Source of the DNA: Halohasta salina
GTDB taxonomy: Archaea > Halobacteriota > Halobacteria > Halobacteriales > Haloferacaceae
NCBI RefSeq assembly: GCF_024178165.1
Contig: NZ_JAMZIE010000008.1
Span: 1 to 64,000, forward strand
Reading direction: 5' to 3'
Length of the DNA stretch: 64,000 nt
The translations under genes and the position numbers were made by a program. The number at the start of each line of letters is the position of its first letter. Position 1 is the first letter of the stretch. Positions 9,068 to 18,463 of the stretch are shown here, piece after piece. Below the pieces are notes generated by a model. The model was not told the DNA's origin and did no database searches. It saw only the letters and a list, made by a program, of their open reading frames with translations.

Positions 9068-9577
9068 TCAGCCCCACTTTTCGACGACGGCCTCCTCGAC
9101 CGGCGCACCCTTCAGCGAGAGCACCGCCACCGCTTCGCCGAGCGCCGCCTCGTCGGCGACGTCGACGGTCGTCGTCTCGGGGTCGCCGCCGTCGTCGGCG
9201 TACTGGATCGTGAGTTCGTGGTCATCGGCGTCGACGCTGACATCGGTCATATCGTAGATGTCGACGGTCGATGGTCGGCTCATGAACGGCAGACAGAGCG
9301 CGCCGAGAACGCTGAAGAGTGCAGCTACCGAGATCACGTCGATGGTCGACAACGCCCCACCGGAGCCGATGACGGCGTTAGTTACCTCCCGTACTGGGCC
9401 GAGTAGACTAATAGCGCTGACGCCGACGCCGAGGGCCCGAAACAGCGCGTGCCAGTTGCGCCGGGTGTAGTTTCCGACTGTGAGACCGCGGAGGGTAGTG
9501 CGCCGCCGGAGGCTTCCGTCGACGACGCGGGCGACGCCCGTGGCCGTTCGAAAGCTCCAGACGCCGGCCTGCTTCAT
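9068..9577 (-). CDS. Putative membrane protein of unknown function
   Basis: The most likely start is the ATG at 9577 (MKQAGVWSFR), giving 169 residues; the longer open frame upstream reads through non-coding DNA. Two hydrophobic helices are visible, roughly residues 45-70 and 80-102. A C-terminal acidic cytosolic-type segment follows, with VDIYDMTDVSVDADDHELTIQYADD. No known domain is recognised. It is divergent from cdc48 across a 424-base gap. A TTTATTAG element near 9680 could be its TATA box but would leave a leader of about 70 bases. Confidence 0.6.
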   Translation of the reverse strand: MKQAGVWSFRTATGVARVVDGSLRRRTTLRGLTVGNYTRRNWHALFRALGVGVSAISLLGPVREVTNAVIGSGGALSTIDVISVAALFSVLGALCLPFMSRPSTVDIYDMTDVSVDADDHELTIQYADDGGDPETTTVDVADEAALGEAVAVLSLKGAPVEEAVVEKWG

Positions 9578-10001
9578 GCGGAGGCATCGCCGTTCGTCCC
9601 GCAAAAACCCTCGCGTCGGTTGCTGGCCGTGAGACCGACCGCCCTCGACTGTCGCGGCCGTCGACTCTCGGCCAGAGGATTTATTAGTCGGTTCGACAAC
9701 CGATGAATGTACGCGACGGTGTGCCGCACACCAGGCCCCCGCTGGCAGCCCTGCCCTCTCCCCCCACCTCCCGTTGCTGTCAGTGGTGTCGTTGGCTACC
9801 GTCGGGTACCCGCCGTTTTTCGAGGTCGGTCCCGGTAGGGATTTGTACCCTCCGACGTGTACTGTGACACATGATGGCACAACCTCTTGGTGACGGCGCG
9901 TGGACGGCCGTCGTCGCCGGAATCGACGGACGTCGACCGCCGGGAGCAACACACTTATCCCCGGACCGAACCGACGCGTCGACCATTCCCGCGAGCAAAC
10001 T
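9578..10001. other. Intergenic region between a membrane-protein gene and cdc48
   Basis: This 424-base gap separates two divergent genes. On the minus strand the TATA-like element lies near 9680. On the plus strand CACTTATCC at about 9949 lies 50 bases before cdc48 and may be its TATA box. A GGG-TACAAAT-CCC stem-loop can be read on the minus strand near 9840-9852, but no tRNA acceptor stem or other known RNA motif surrounds it. Long open frames here have the codon pattern of noise. I see no gene. Confidence 0.5.
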
Positions 10002-12227
10002 ATGAACGAAGTCCAACTGGAGGTGGCGAAAGCCTACCCCAACGATTCGGGACGCGGAATCGCTCGCCTCGACCCCGACACCCTGCTGCATCTCAAACTG
10101 TCGCCCGGCGACATCATCGAGATCGAGGGCGGCGAAACGACCGCCGCGAAAGTCTGGCGGGCCGACCGACAGGACTGGAACACCGACACCGTCCGTATCG
10201 ACGGCTTCACCCGGCAGAACGCCGACGTCGGCATCGGCGAGCGCGTGACGATCCGTAAGGCCGAAGCCGAGAAGGCCGACAAACTCGTGCTCGCACCCCC
10301 CGAGGAGGCGAGCGTCCAGTTCGGCTCCGACGCCGCGGGCATGGTCAAACGGCAGATCCTCAAGCGACCGGTGGTCGAACGCGACATCGTCCCCGTGATG
10401 AGCAGTACGAACCACCCCTTCATGCGCTCGCCGGGACAGGCGATCCCCCTGATCGCGGTCGAAACCGAGCCCGAGGGCGTCTGTCTCATCACCGAGGATA
10501 CCGAGGTCGAACTCCGCGAGGAGCCCATCTCCGGCTTCGAAAAGACCGGGGGCGGTATCACCTACGAGGACATCGGCGGCCTGCAAAACGAGATCCAGCG
10601 CGTCCGCGAGATGGTCGAGCTGCCGATGAAACACCCCCAGATCTTCAAGAAGCTGGGGATCGAGCCGCCGCAAGGTGTGCTCCTCCACGGCCCGCCGGGC
10701 ACCGGCAAGACGCTGCTGGCGAAGGCGGTCGCCAACGAGACGTCGGCGAGTTTCTTCTCGATCGCCGGCCCCGAGATCATCTCGAAGTACTACGGGGAAA
10801 GCGAACAGCAACTGCGGGAGATCTTCGAGGACGCCAAAGAGGAGTCGCCGTCGATCGTCTTCATCGACGAACTCGACTCCATCGCCCCGAAACGCGAGGA
10901 CGTCACCGGTGAGGTCGAACGCCGGGTCGTCGCCCAACTGCTGACGATGATGGACGGGCTCGAAGCCCGCGGGCAAGTCATCGTCATCGCCGCGACCAAC
11001 CGCGTCGACAGCGTCGACCCAGCGCTGCGTCGACCGGGCCGGTTCGATCGGGAGATCGAGATCGGCGTCCCCGACGAGGTCGGTCGCAAGGAGATTCTCC
11101 AGATCCACACCCGCGGGATGCCGCTGTCCGACGACGTCTCGTTGGACCACTTGGCCGACGAGACCCACGGCTTCGTCGGCGCGGACATCGAGAGCCTCAC
11201 CAAGGAGGCCGCGATGAAGGCGCTGCGCCGCTACCTGCCGGAGATCGACCTCGACGAGGAGGACATCCCGCCGAGTCTGATCGACCGGATGATCGTCAAG
11301 CGCGACGACTTCAGCGGCGCGCTCAACGAGGTCGAACCCAGTGCGATGCGGGAGGTGCTGGTCGAACTCCCGAAGATCACCTGGGACGACGTCGGCGGGC
11401 TGGAATCGCCGAAACAGCAGGTCAAAGAAAGCGTCGAGTGGCCACTGACCAGTCCGGAGAAGTTCGATCGGATGGGCGTCGAAGCGCCCAAGGGCGTGCT
11501 GCTGTACGGCCCACCCGGCACCGGCAAGACACTGATGGCGAAGGCCGTCGCCAGCGAGACGAACGCCAACTTCATCTCGGTGCGAGGGCCACAGTTGCTC
11601 TCGAAGTGGGTCGGGGAAAGCGAGAAGGCCATTCGTCAGACCTTCCGGAAGGCCCGGCAGGTCAGCCCGACGATCATCTTCTTCGACGAACTCGACAGCC
11701 TCGCGCCCGCCCGCGGCCAAGACATGGGCAACAACGTCTCCGAACGGGTCGTCAATCAGCTCCTCACGGAGCTCGACGGCCTCGAAGAGATGGGTAACGT
11801 GATGGTGATCGGCGCGACCAACCGGCCGGATATGATCGACCCCGCCCTGCTTCGCTCGGGGCGGTTCGATCGCTTGGTGATGATCGGCCAGCCCGACGAA
11901 GAGGGCCGCGAGCAGATCCTCAAGATCCACACCGGCGAGACACCGCTTGCGCCCGACGTGAGCCTCCGGGAGATCGCCGAGATCACCGACGGCTACGTCG
12001 GCTCGGACCTCGAATCCATCGCCCGCGAGTCGGCCATCGAGGCCCTGCGGGAGGACGACGACGCCACCGAAGTCGAGATGCAGCACTTCCGCAAGGCGAT
12101 GGAGTCGGTGCGTCCGACCGTTACTGACGACATCATGACCTACTACGAGGAGGTCGAAGAACAGTTCCGCGGCGGCGGCCGCGACCAACTCGGCGAACGC
12201 CGCGACGGCCGGATCGGCTTCCAGTAA
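10002..12227 (+). CDS. Cdc48/VCP-type tandem AAA+ ATPase
   Basis: The start is the ATG at 10002 ([10 protein letters not shown]), giving 741 residues, the usual length for archaeal Cdc48. An N-terminal double-psi barrel region (about 1-185) precedes two AAA+ modules. D1 has Walker [15 protein letters not shown] near residue 229 and Walker [14 protein letters not shown]2 has [14 protein letters not shown] near residue 503 and [15 protein letters not shown]. Both sensor/arginine-finger regions ([21 protein letters not shown]) are intact. The hexamer unfolds proteins for degradation, probably with the proteasome. A CCGTCGACGG palindrome plus TTTT follows the stop. Confidence 0.96.
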   Translation: MNEVQLEVAKAYPNDSGRGIARLDPDTLLHLKLSPGDIIEIEGGETTAAKVWRADRQDWNTDTVRIDGFTRQNADVGIGERVTIRKAEAEKADKLVLAPPEEASVQFGSDAAGMVKRQILKRPVVERDIVPVMSSTNHPFMRSPGQAIPLIAVETEPEGVCLITEDTEVELREEPISGFEKTGGGITYEDIGGLQNEIQRVREMVELPMKHPQIFKKLGIEPPQGVLLHGPPGTGKTLLAKAVANETSASFFSIAGPEIISKYYGESEQQLREIFEDAKEESPSIVFIDELDSIAPKREDVTGEVERRVVAQLLTMMDGLEARGQVIVIAATNRVDSVDPALRRPGRFDREIEIGVPDEVGRKEILQIHTRGMPLSDDVSLDHLADETHGFVGADIESLTKEAAMKALRRYLPEIDLDEEDIPPSLIDRMIVKRDDFSGALNEVEPSAMREVLVELPKITWDDVGGLESPKQQVKESVEWPLTSPEKFDRMGVEAPKGVLLYGPPGTGKTLMAKAVASETNANFISVRGPQLLSKWVGESEKAIRQTFRKARQVSPTIIFFDELDSLAPARGQDMGNNVSERVVNQLLTELDGLEEMGNVMVIGATNRPDMIDPALLRSGRFDRLVMIGQPDEEGREQILKIHTGETPLAPDVSLREIAEITDGYVGSDLESIARESAIEALREDDDATEVEMQHFRKAMESVRPTVTDDIMTYYEEVEEQFRGGGRDQLGERRDGRIGFQ

Positions 12228-12229
12228 GG

Positions 12230-12239
12230 CCGTCGACGG
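12230..12239. terminator. Palindrome plus T-tract after cdc48
   Basis: The perfect palindrome CCGTCGACGG begins three bases after the cdc48 stop and is followed by a CGTTTTAC tract, in a 34-base gap between convergent genes. Archaeal termination relies on U-tracts, so the TTTT is the more relevant element. GTCGAC is common in this genome, so the palindrome alone is weak evidence. Confidence 0.35.
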
Positions 12240-12261
12240 TCGTTTTACGGCAGTAGACGAG

Positions 12262-12936
12262 TTAGTAGATCAGTTCGTCGTTGTTCTCGATCATATACAG
12301 CGCCCGGGCGGCGATGTTGACCGAGTGGTCGCCGATGCGTTCGATGTCACGGATCGTCAGCAGGAACCGCGAGACGTCCTCCATGTAGGCCTCGATCTCC
12401 TCGTCGCCGTCGAGCTGGTCGTGTTCGATCAGCTCGCGGACGACCGTGTCGCTGGCGACCTCACAGAGGTAGTCGAGGTCGTCGTCGCGCTCGTCGACCG
12501 CGTAACACTGCTCGCGGTCCTCGTCGGCGTAGGCGGCCATCGACTCCGCCAGCATTTCGAGGGTGACGTCACCGAGCTCTTGGAGGTCGACCTCGGGGAA
12601 CAACGACGTTTCGCCCGCCTTAGCGTACTCGCCGAGATTGGTGGCCAGATCGGCGATGCGTTCGAGATCGGTGATGATCTTGAACGAGGCGGCGATGAAC
12701 CGGAGATCACCCGCGACCGGCTGCTGGAGGGCGATCAGGTCGGTACACTGCTTTTCGAGATCGAGGTACATCTGGTTGATTTCGGCGTCACCCTCGATGA
12801 CCGCCTCGGCTACCGCCTCGTCACCGGTTTCGAGGGCTTCGAGGCCCATCTCGAGCCGTTCGGCGACCGTCTCGCTCATGTCGACGACGTCGGCCCGCAG
12901 ATCGGCAAGCTGCGATTGATACTCGTTTCGGGGCAT
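12262..12936 (-). CDS. phoU: PhoU-family phosphate signalling protein
   Basis: This 224-residue protein has two PhoU three-helix repeats. The characteristic metal-binding E/D-rich patterns are visible as ITDLERIADLATNLGEY in the first repeat and RDIERIGDHSVNIAA in the second. PhoU couples PstSCAB activity to phosphate sensing. It lies 100 bases downstream of pstB on the same strand. A TATA-like TTATCTATTTT in that gap suggests it may also have its own promoter. Confidence 0.95.
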   Translation of the reverse strand: MPRNEYQSQLADLRADVVDMSETVAERLEMGLEALETGDEAVAEAVIEGDAEINQMYLDLEKQCTDLIALQQPVAGDLRFIAASFKIITDLERIADLATNLGEYAKAGETSLFPEVDLQELGDVTLEMLAESMAAYADEDREQCYAVDERDDDLDYLCEVASDTVVRELIEHDQLDGDEEIEAYMEDVSRFLLTIRDIERIGDHSVNIAARALYMIENNDELIY

Positions 12937-13036
12937 ATCCCCCTATGTGGAGAGCCGATAGAAAAGAATTGCCCACGGCACATCCGTCACGAAAATAGAT
13001 AACACATACTCCGGAAAAAACCAGCCGGCCGAGGGG

Positions 13037-13894
13037 TTAGCCGAACTTGCCGGTAATGTAGTCCTCGACGCGCTGATGCTCGGGGTTCTCGAAGATCTTC
13101 TGGGTGTCGTCGAACTCGACGAGCTCGCCGCCGGTGAGGAAGACGCCCGTCTTGTCGGAGATGCGGGCGGCCTGCTGCATGTTATGGGTGACGATGACGA
13201 CGGTGTAGTCCTCGGCGAGATCACTGATGAGGTCCTCGATCTTCGAGGTCGCCACCGGATCGAGCGCCGAAGCCGGTTCGTCCATCAGCACGACCTCCGG
13301 GTCGGGGGCGATAGCGCGAGCGATACAGAGCCGCTGTTGTTGGCCGCCGGAGAGTTCGAGGCCGGACTCGTCGAGTTGGTCTTTCACCTCGTCCCACAGC
13401 GCCGCCCCGCGGAGCGCCTCCTCGACGATCTCGTCGGTCACCTCCTGATCCTGTACGCGGAGCCCGTAGGCGACGTTGTCGTAGATCGATTTGGGGAACG
13501 GGTTCGGCTGCTGGAACACCATGCCGATCTTTCGCCGCAGCGCGACGGGGTCGACGTCGTCGTCGTAGACGTTCTTGCCGCCGAACAGCAGGTCGCCGTC
13601 GACGCGGGCTGCAGAGATCAGGTCGTTCATCCGGTTGATACACCGCAAAAAGGTGGACTTCCCACAGCCCGAGGGGCCGATCAGGGCGGTGACCTGCTTT
13701 TCGGGGATCGGCATCGAGACCTCCCGGAGGGCCTGTTCGTCGCCGTAGAAGACGTCGATGTCTTTCGACTCGATAATGGGTTCTTCGATGAGTGATCCCG
13801 ACGCCGACCCGGTGGCAGCGGCGAGGTCCGAGCCGGGTGTCGGTGACGATACTGCCTCGTCGGTCGCCTCTGGATCAGTGTCGGGTTCACTCAT
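13037..13894 (-). CDS. pstB: Phosphate ABC transporter ATP-binding protein PstB
   Basis: At 285 residues it is a PstB-type ATPase with a 35-residue acidic N-terminal extension common in haloarchaea. It has Walker [10 protein letters not shown] near residue 94, the phosphate-specific LRCINRMND following it, the ABC signature LSGGQQQRL, Walker [14 protein letters not shown] and the H-loop VTHNMQQA. It powers high-affinity phosphate import at the membrane. phoU follows downstream. No pstS, pstC or pstA is upstream here; the preceding gene encodes an unrelated membrane protein. Confidence 0.96.
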   Translation of the reverse strand: MSEPDTDPEATDEAVSSPTPGSDLAAATGSASGSLIEEPIIESKDIDVFYGDEQALREVSMPIPEKQVTALIGPSGCGKSTFLRCINRMNDLISAARVDGDLLFGGKNVYDDDVDPVALRRKIGMVFQQPNPFPKSIYDNVAYGLRVQDQEVTDEIVEEALRGAALWDEVKDQLDESGLELSGGQQQRLCIARAIAPDPEVVLMDEPASALDPVATSKIEDLISDLAEDYTVVIVTHNMQQAARISDKTGVFLTGGELVEFDDTQKIFENPEHQRVEDYITGKFG

Positions 13895-13971
13895 GAACGT
13901 ATCACGGTGTTATTTCGACCGCAAATAGCTGTTGCGGAACCGTTCGACCCAGCAGACCGGTTGTTTTCCTG

Positions 13972-15015
13972 TCAGCTCCGGTCTGACGACGGCTCGTCGT
14001 CCCCGTGAGTCGGCTCCGGATCGTCGCTGTCGGCCGATCTCTCGGCGGGGCTGTCGGTCGACGCCGCGTCACTGCTGTCGACCCCCTCCGGCGGCTGCCG
14101 GTCGGCGAGGAGGTCGAGCGTCGGGTCGGCATCGCCGAGGACCAACAGCCCGTAGTACCGCACGTAGCTCCGGACGGGTGCGGTCACCAGCGCGACGAGA
14201 TACTGATAGGCGAGGATAGCGACGAAGAGGACAACCACCACCACCGGCTCGAAGGCCGCGTGGAGTTCGGTCAGCGCCGTCGCGAGGAAGACGAAGGCCA
14301 ACAGGCCGATCACCGAGACGACGAACCCGATCCCGAGCAGCACGACCCAGAGGGTGATCCCGACGACCCACGCCACAAGCAGGAACGCCAGCCCGCCGCT
14401 CCAGTGGCCGGCCATCGCACCGCCCAGCCGCCGCCACCCGTCGATCGGTCCGCGGCCCTCTTGGAGCATGATCGGCACCACGAGCCCGTTGGTGAGGGTG
14501 TCGACGGCAGTTGCGCCGACGACGGCGACGAACGCGACGCTCCCGATGGCGACCCACTGGAGGCTCTCGACGGCGGCGGGATCGGAGACGCCGCCGGTGA
14601 GCAGCCAGCCGACGCCTCCCGCCACGGCGATGGTGGCCAGCCAGACGACCGTCCGGAACACCAAGAGCCGGACGCCCGGCCGGAGGTTCGTGCGGACCGA
14701 CGCCCACAGCGGGAGCCGCCGGGTCCGCAACGAGTCGACGAAGACGAACTCGAAGACGGCCGCGAGGAACCCGAAGACCGCGTAGATCGCCACGCCAGCC
14801 GCGACCGCCGCGGCGACGGCATCGAGCGCGCTGGGAGCGACCTCCTCCGAAAGCAACTCTGGGTTGACGGGGACGTTCGAGAGGACGTTCCCGGCACCGA
14901 TCCCCCCGAGGAACAGCACGACGATCCCGAGTTTGAGCCAGCCGCCGGCCCCCAGCGCGGCGAGATACGTCCGCGTGAGGCCGCCGGCCTCGGTGATGTT
15001 ACGTTGGAGCGACAT
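13972..15015 (-). CDS. Polytopic membrane protein (DUF7544-like)
   Basis: This 347-residue protein has about six to eight hydrophobic helices. The clearest are near residues 28-50, 66-92, 120-140, 155-178, 208-240 and 250-275. A hydrophilic acidic Ser/Asp-rich tail covers the last 45 residues. The layout and the phrase LTNGLVVPIMLQEG resemble a haloarchaeal family of uncharacterised membrane proteins. It lacks the conserved cytoplasmic loop of PstA/PstC permeases, so I do not think it is a Pst component even though it sits 77 bases upstream of pstB on the same strand. Confidence 0.65.
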   Translation of the reverse strand: MSLQRNITEAGGLTRTYLAALGAGGWLKLGIVVLFLGGIGAGNVLSNVPVNPELLSEEVAPSALDAVAAAVAAGVAIYAVFGFLAAVFEFVFVDSLRTRRLPLWASVRTNLRPGVRLLVFRTVVWLATIAVAGGVGWLLTGGVSDPAAVESLQWVAIGSVAFVAVVGATAVDTLTNGLVVPIMLQEGRGPIDGWRRLGGAMAGHWSGGLAFLLVAWVVGITLWVVLLGIGFVVSVIGLLAFVFLATALTELHAAFEPVVVVVLFVAILAYQYLVALVTAPVRSYVRYYGLLVLGDADPTLDLLADRQPPEGVDSSDAASTDSPAERSADSDDPEPTHGDDEPSSDRS

Positions 15016-15276
15016 CTATCGGCGTCCGAGGTGCGGGACGGTTCTGTCGACCGGATCGGTCGGCCGGGTCGGTGCGAACTGGACGGTGCCCGTGGCGTCG
15101 GCCATCGGGGACCAACCGCCGGACAGGCAGGCTGCACGTAACTCCATACCGACACGTCGACCGACCGGCAGGTAAGTCACCCCGCCGGTTTTCCGGACCT
15201 GAAACTGGGGTCGCCGCCGGCCGGCGTCGACGCCACGACTCGAACCATTGAAATCCCTGGTTGGTCAAGGGTCGGT
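15016..15276. other. Intergenic region without a recognisable gene
   Basis: These 261 bases separate a minus-strand membrane protein from a small plus-strand gene. A stretch near 15235-15260 contains a TTCGAGTC heptamer on the minus strand that resembles a tRNA T-loop, but no pairing stems surround it. I see no RNA gene or credible coding frame. Confidence 0.45.
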
Positions 15277-15384
15277 ATGGTTCCGCTCACATCCACACCG
15301 CTGCCGATCGGGCCGACCGCGGGCGTCGTCCTCGTGGTCAGTATCGTCGTGACGCTGCTGTGGGTTCGCTCGGTGTTCCAGTAG
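15277..15384 (+). CDS. Small single-pass membrane protein
   Basis: This 35-residue frame begins at an ATG at 15277 (MVPLTSTPLPIGPTAG). It is dominated by one hydrophobic helix, VVLVVSIVVTLLWVRSVFQ, and ends in TAG. The compact hydrophobic helix with a terminal Arg looks like a genuine small membrane protein of the type frequently found in haloarchaea, but homology cannot be checked here. It has no obvious partner gene. Confidence 0.45.
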   Translation: MVPLTSTPLPIGPTAGVVLVVSIVVTLLWVRSVFQ

Positions 15385-15478
15385 GGCCTCACGGCTCGAC
15401 GCGCCGGTCGACGTCCGTGGCGGCGTTCGAACACCACCGACCACAACGGTTTTACAGGCCGGATATGTGAACACAGTT

Positions 15479-15607
15479 ATGAGTCCCCAGCGACAGGATC
15501 CCGACCCGGTCGAGGATCGCCTCGAAGCGGCGCTGTCGGCCGCCGAAAACAGCCAAGTGAAGTATCACATCCGGGAAGCCCTCCAGTTGACCGACGAGTA
15601 CCGCTGA
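15479..15607 (+). CDS. Small conserved haloarchaeal protein (42 aa)
   Basis: A short frame from ATG 15479 to TGA 15607 encodes an acidic, helical protein beginning MSPQRQDPDPVEDRLEAALS and ending in LQLTDEYR. Codon usage is typical of the genome. A TATA-like GGTTTTACAG lies about 28 bases before the ATG, which fits leaderless transcription. I recall short proteins of this type across haloarchaea. Function unknown. Confidence 0.65.
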   Translation: MSPQRQDPDPVEDRLEAALSAAENSQVKYHIREALQLTDEYR

Positions 15608-15659
15608 CCCGAGAGCCGAGGCCGGCGTGTTTTTGCGTCCCCGGCCGGAAGCAGAGGTA

Positions 15660-15929
15660 ATGCGTCTCGGCATCCTCGATACGATCGGGCTGGCGCTGAC
15701 GGTGATTTTCGCGTTCCCAGTGGCGAACTTCGGCGTTAACCGACTGCTCGCCGGCGAACCGGTCACCGGGGTCGCGCTGATCGGCGTCGCAGTGGCGATG
15801 GTCGCCGTCCCTCACTACTTCACCGACCCCCGGACCGTGCTCCGTCGACTCCTCGGCGGACTACTCCCCGCCCGGTTGCGGGACGACCCTTCGACGCCCG
15901 CCGAGGTCGACGAGCCACCCGAGCGGTGA
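15660..15929 (+). CDS. Small two-helix membrane protein
   Basis: Starting at ATG 15660 (MRLGILDTIG), this 89-residue protein has two predicted membrane helices at about residues 8-25 and 36-53. A basic then acidic cytosolic tail follows. A GTTTTTGC tract 25-30 bases upstream could be the TATA box. No recognised function. The stop codon lies inside the left arm of the inverted repeat at 15919-15967. Confidence 0.65.
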   Translation: MRLGILDTIGLALTVIFAFPVANFGVNRLLAGEPVTGVALIGVAVAMVAVPHYFTDPRTVLRRLLGGLLPARLRDDPSTPAEVDEPPER

Positions 15930-15967
15930 TCGACGCGTCTGGAACCGCTGCCGAAGCCACCGCTCGG
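15919..15967. terminator. 10-bp inverted repeat between convergent genes
   Basis: CCGAGCGGTG at 15919-15928 is exactly complementary to CACCGCTCGG at 15958-15967, with a 29-base loop. The left arm covers the stop codon of the gene ending at 15929, and the opposing gene ends at 15976. The position suggests a bidirectional terminator or mRNA-stabilising hairpin; this is inference. Confidence 0.5.
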
Positions 15968-15975
15968 CCGGCAAG

Positions 15976-16359
15976 CTACGTCTCGACGAACTCGATCAAC
16001 ACGCCGCCGGTCGACGCCGGATGGAGAAACGCCACCTCGTGGCCCCACGCACCGGGCCGGGGCTCCTCGTCGACACGGTCGACGCCGAGTTCGCGGGCGC
16101 GGTCGAGCGCCGCGGTGATGTCGTCGGTGCCCAGCGCCAGATGATGAATACCGGGCCCGTGACGGTCTAGATAGTCGGCGATCGCTCCCTCGGTATGGGG
16201 TTCGAGTAGTTCGAAGTAACTCCCCTCGACGTCGAGAAAGACCACGTCCATCCCCTCGAACTGCTCTTCGTGGACGACCGGCGCGTCGAACAGCTCCGCG
16301 TAGCGCGTGGCGAGCCCCGAGGCGTCGTCGGTCGCGATCCCGGCGTGGTGGAAACGCAT
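15976..16359 (-). CDS. mce: Methylmalonyl-CoA epimerase
   Basis: This 127-residue protein consists of two VOC betaalphabetabetabeta modules. The metal ligands are readable as His5 in FHHAG, a Glu in YFELLEP, His in GIHHLALG and Glu in VLIEFVET. It interconverts the (S) and (R) forms of methylmalonyl-CoA in propionyl-CoA metabolism. The mutase catalytic subunit is encoded close by at 16752-18428 on the same strand, supporting the assignment. Confidence 0.93.
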   Translation of the reverse strand: MRFHHAGIATDDASGLATRYAELFDAPVVHEEQFEGMDVVFLDVEGSYFELLEPHTEGAIADYLDRHGPGIHHLALGTDDITAALDRARELGVDRVDEEPRPGAWGHEVAFLHPASTGGVLIEFVET

Positions 16360-16441
16360 ACCGACCTCTCGACCGCCGGGGAACTAAAATCACCGCGCCC
16401 GGAGCAGTCATATATCCAATACAATTAGTAGCCTTCGCCGA

Positions 16442-16690
16442 ATGTCGGTCGACATGATCGTGACGACGACGGATACGGTCCCCGGTCACAAGGTCACAAC
16501 GACCCACGGCATCGTCCGTGGCTACACGGAGTTGAGCACGGAGTCCCGCGAGCGCGCCGAGAAACGGATGAAAAAGGAGGCCCGGGCGATGGGTGCGGAC
16601 GCGATCGTCGCCGTCCGGTTTATGACCGGCAGCGACAGCGATGGTGCCGACGAGGTGCTGGCCTACGGGACGGCCGTCTCGCTGGGCTGA
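16442..16690 (+). CDS. Shortened YbjQ/UPF0145-family protein
   Basis: This 82-residue protein matches the ends of the YbjQ heavy-metal-binding-like fold. It has an N-terminal TTTDTVPGHKV strand and a GIVRGYTEL turn, and a C-terminal GADAIVAVRFMTGS...EVLAYGTAV. Typical members have about 105 residues and carry a central RARHIGRDI-like stretch; that segment is missing here between VRG and YTEL. A TATATCC element about 30 bases upstream of the ATG suggests leaderless transcription. The role of the family is uncertain. It lies between mce and mcmA on the opposite strand. Confidence 0.8.
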   Translation: MSVDMIVTTTDTVPGHKVTTTHGIVRGYTELSTESRERAEKRMKKEARAMGADAIVAVRFMTGSDSDGADEVLAYGTAVSLG

Positions 16691-16738
16691 TCCGGCCGAG
16701 CTGCGGTCGTGGCCCGCTACCGGACTCGACTATCAGCC
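16685..16738. terminator. Inverted repeat spanning convergent gap
   Basis: GGCTGAT at 16685-16691, which includes the TGA stop of the upstream gene, is complementary to ATCAGCC at 16732-16738. CCGG pairs (16692-16695 and 16720-16723) lie inside. The opposing mutase gene ends at 16752. Possible bidirectional termination signal; the 40-base loop makes this modest evidence. Confidence 0.35.
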
Positions 16739-16751
16739 GCGGCTCTGCCGG

Positions 16752-18428
16752 CTACACGCCAGGCTGATACTCGCCGAACTCCTCGCGGAACACGTCACAG
16801 ATCTCTTGGACCGTCGCGTAGGCCTTGACGGCCTCGATGGTCGGCGGCAGGACGTTGTCGTCGCCGGCGGCTGCAGCCGCAACCGCTTCCAGCGCCGCCT
16901 CAACGGCCGCCTCGTCGCGGTCGGCCTTCACGTCCTCCAGCCGGTCGACCTGCCGGGCTTCGTCGGCCTCGTCGACCGTCTCGATATCCATCTCGGGGTC
17001 GTCGTCGACTTCGAACTCGTTGACGCCGACGATGATCCGCTCGCCGGCTTCGATCTCCTGTTGGCGCTCGTAGGCGACGTCCTGGATCCGCTGTTGGACG
17101 TAGCCGGTGTCGACCGCGCGGAGCATCCCGCCACGCTCGTCGACCGTGTCGATGATCTCGCGAGCGTCGGCTTCGACCTCGTCGGTCAGCGACTCGACGT
17201 AATAGCTCCCCGCCAGCGGATCGATGGTGTCGGCCGCGCCCGACTCGTGGGCGAGGATCTGCTGGGTCCGGAGGGCGGTTCGGACCGATTTCTCGGTCGG
17301 CAACGAGAGGGCTTCGTCCTTGCCGTTCGTATGCAGGCTCTGGGTGCCGCCGAGCACCGCGGCGAGGGCCTGGTAGCCCACCCGGACGACGTTGTTTTCG
17401 ATCTGCTGGGCGGTCAGGGTAGAGCCACCCGTCTGAGTGTGGAACTTCAGCTGTTTGGATTTCGGGTTCTCCGCGCCGAACCGCTCGTCCATGATCGTCG
17501 CCCACAGCCGTCGTGCGGCCCGGAATTTCGCTACTTCCTCGAAGATATTGTTGTGCGCGTTGAAGAAGAAAGAGAGCTGTGGGGCGAACTCGTCGACGTC
17601 CTGGCCGGCTTCGATGGCCGCTTCGACGTACTCGATCCCGTTAGCGAGCGTGAAACCGATCTCCTGAGCGGCGGTCGACCCCGCCTCACGGATGTGGTAG
17701 CCCGAAATCGAGATCGTGTTGAAGTTCGGCACCTCGTCGGCGGCGAAGGCGAAGGTGTCGGTGATCAGCCGCATCGAGGGCTCCGGCGGGTAGATGAACA
17801 AGTTGCGGGCGATGTACTCCTTCATGATGTCGTTTTGGATCGTCCCGCGGAGTTGAGCGCGGTCGACGCCCTGCTTGTCACCCATTGCGATGTACATCGC
17901 CAGTAGGACGACCGCGGGGGCGTTGATCGTCATGCTGGTCGAGACCTCGTCGAGCGGGATCCCCTCGAAAACGGTCTCGAAGTCGGCCAGCGTGTCGATG
18001 GCGACCCCGGCTTTGCCGACCTCGCCGGCGGCCATCGCGGCACCGGAGTCGTACCCCATCTGCGTCGGGAGGTCGAACGCCATCGACAGGCCGGAAGAGC
18101 CCTGATCGATCAGGTACTGGAACCGGTCGTTGGTCTCGCTGGCGGTTCCCATCCCGGCGTACTGCCGCATCGTCCACAGCCGCCCGCGGTGCATCGTCGA
18201 GTAGACCCCGCGGGTGTAGGGCTCTTCGCCCGGAAAGCCCAGATCCTCGCCGTAGTCGAGATCGGAGATATCGGCCGGGGTATAGATCCGGTCGACCGTC
18301 TGACCGCCGGTATCGGTGTCGAAGCGCTCGCGTCGCTCGCCGAACCGGTCGAGGGTCGGCCCCAGCGTCTCGGCGTCCCACTCGGCTTTGGCCTCGCGGA
18401 TCGCCGCGAGGTCCTCCTCGTCGAACAT
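16752..18428 (-). CDS. mcmA1: Methylmalonyl-CoA mutase, catalytic (N-terminal) subunit
   Basis: I prefer the ATG at 18428 ([10 protein letters not shown], 558 residues) over a GTG four codons upstream. The sequence covers the TIM-barrel substrate domain: [20 protein letters not shown] near residue 75-90, [10 protein letters not shown], the [12 protein letters not shown] helix and [15 protein letters not shown]. It lacks the C-terminal cobalamin-binding DxHxxG domain, so it must pair with a separate small subunit, not found in this window. The reaction is (R)-methylmalonyl-CoA to succinyl-CoA. The epimerase gene lies just downstream on the same strand. Confidence 0.95.
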   Translation of the reverse strand: MFDEEDLAAIREAKAEWDAETLGPTLDRFGERRERFDTDTGGQTVDRIYTPADISDLDYGEDLGFPGEEPYTRGVYSTMHRGRLWTMRQYAGMGTASETNDRFQYLIDQGSSGLSMAFDLPTQMGYDSGAAMAAGEVGKAGVAIDTLADFETVFEGIPLDEVSTSMTINAPAVVLLAMYIAMGDKQGVDRAQLRGTIQNDIMKEYIARNLFIYPPEPSMRLITDTFAFAADEVPNFNTISISGYHIREAGSTAAQEIGFTLANGIEYVEAAIEAGQDVDEFAPQLSFFFNAHNNIFEEVAKFRAARRLWATIMDERFGAENPKSKQLKFHTQTGGSTLTAQQIENNVVRVGYQALAAVLGGTQSLHTNGKDEALSLPTEKSVRTALRTQQILAHESGAADTIDPLAGSYYVESLTDEVEADAREIIDTVDERGGMLRAVDTGYVQQRIQDVAYERQQEIEAGERIIVGVNEFEVDDDPEMDIETVDEADEARQVDRLEDVKADRDEAAVEAALEAVAAAAAGDDNVLPPTIEAVKAYATVQEICDVFREEFGEYQPGV

Positions 18429-18463
18429 GTGCCGACCCACGCGGCGTGGCCTGTTAAACCCAG

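Noticed and set aside
9836-9860. tRNA-like T-arm (GGG-TACAAAT-CCC) on the minus strand
   Set aside because: No acceptor, D or anticodon stems can be built around it and the T-loop lacks the TTC start.
13972-15015. Possible PstA/PstC permease upstream of pstB
   Set aside because: Helix layout and loops do not match the ABC permease signature, so position alone does not justify the call.
15235-15262. TTCGAGTC element resembling a tRNA T-loop
   Set aside because: Flanking bases do not pair and no cloverleaf can be drawn.
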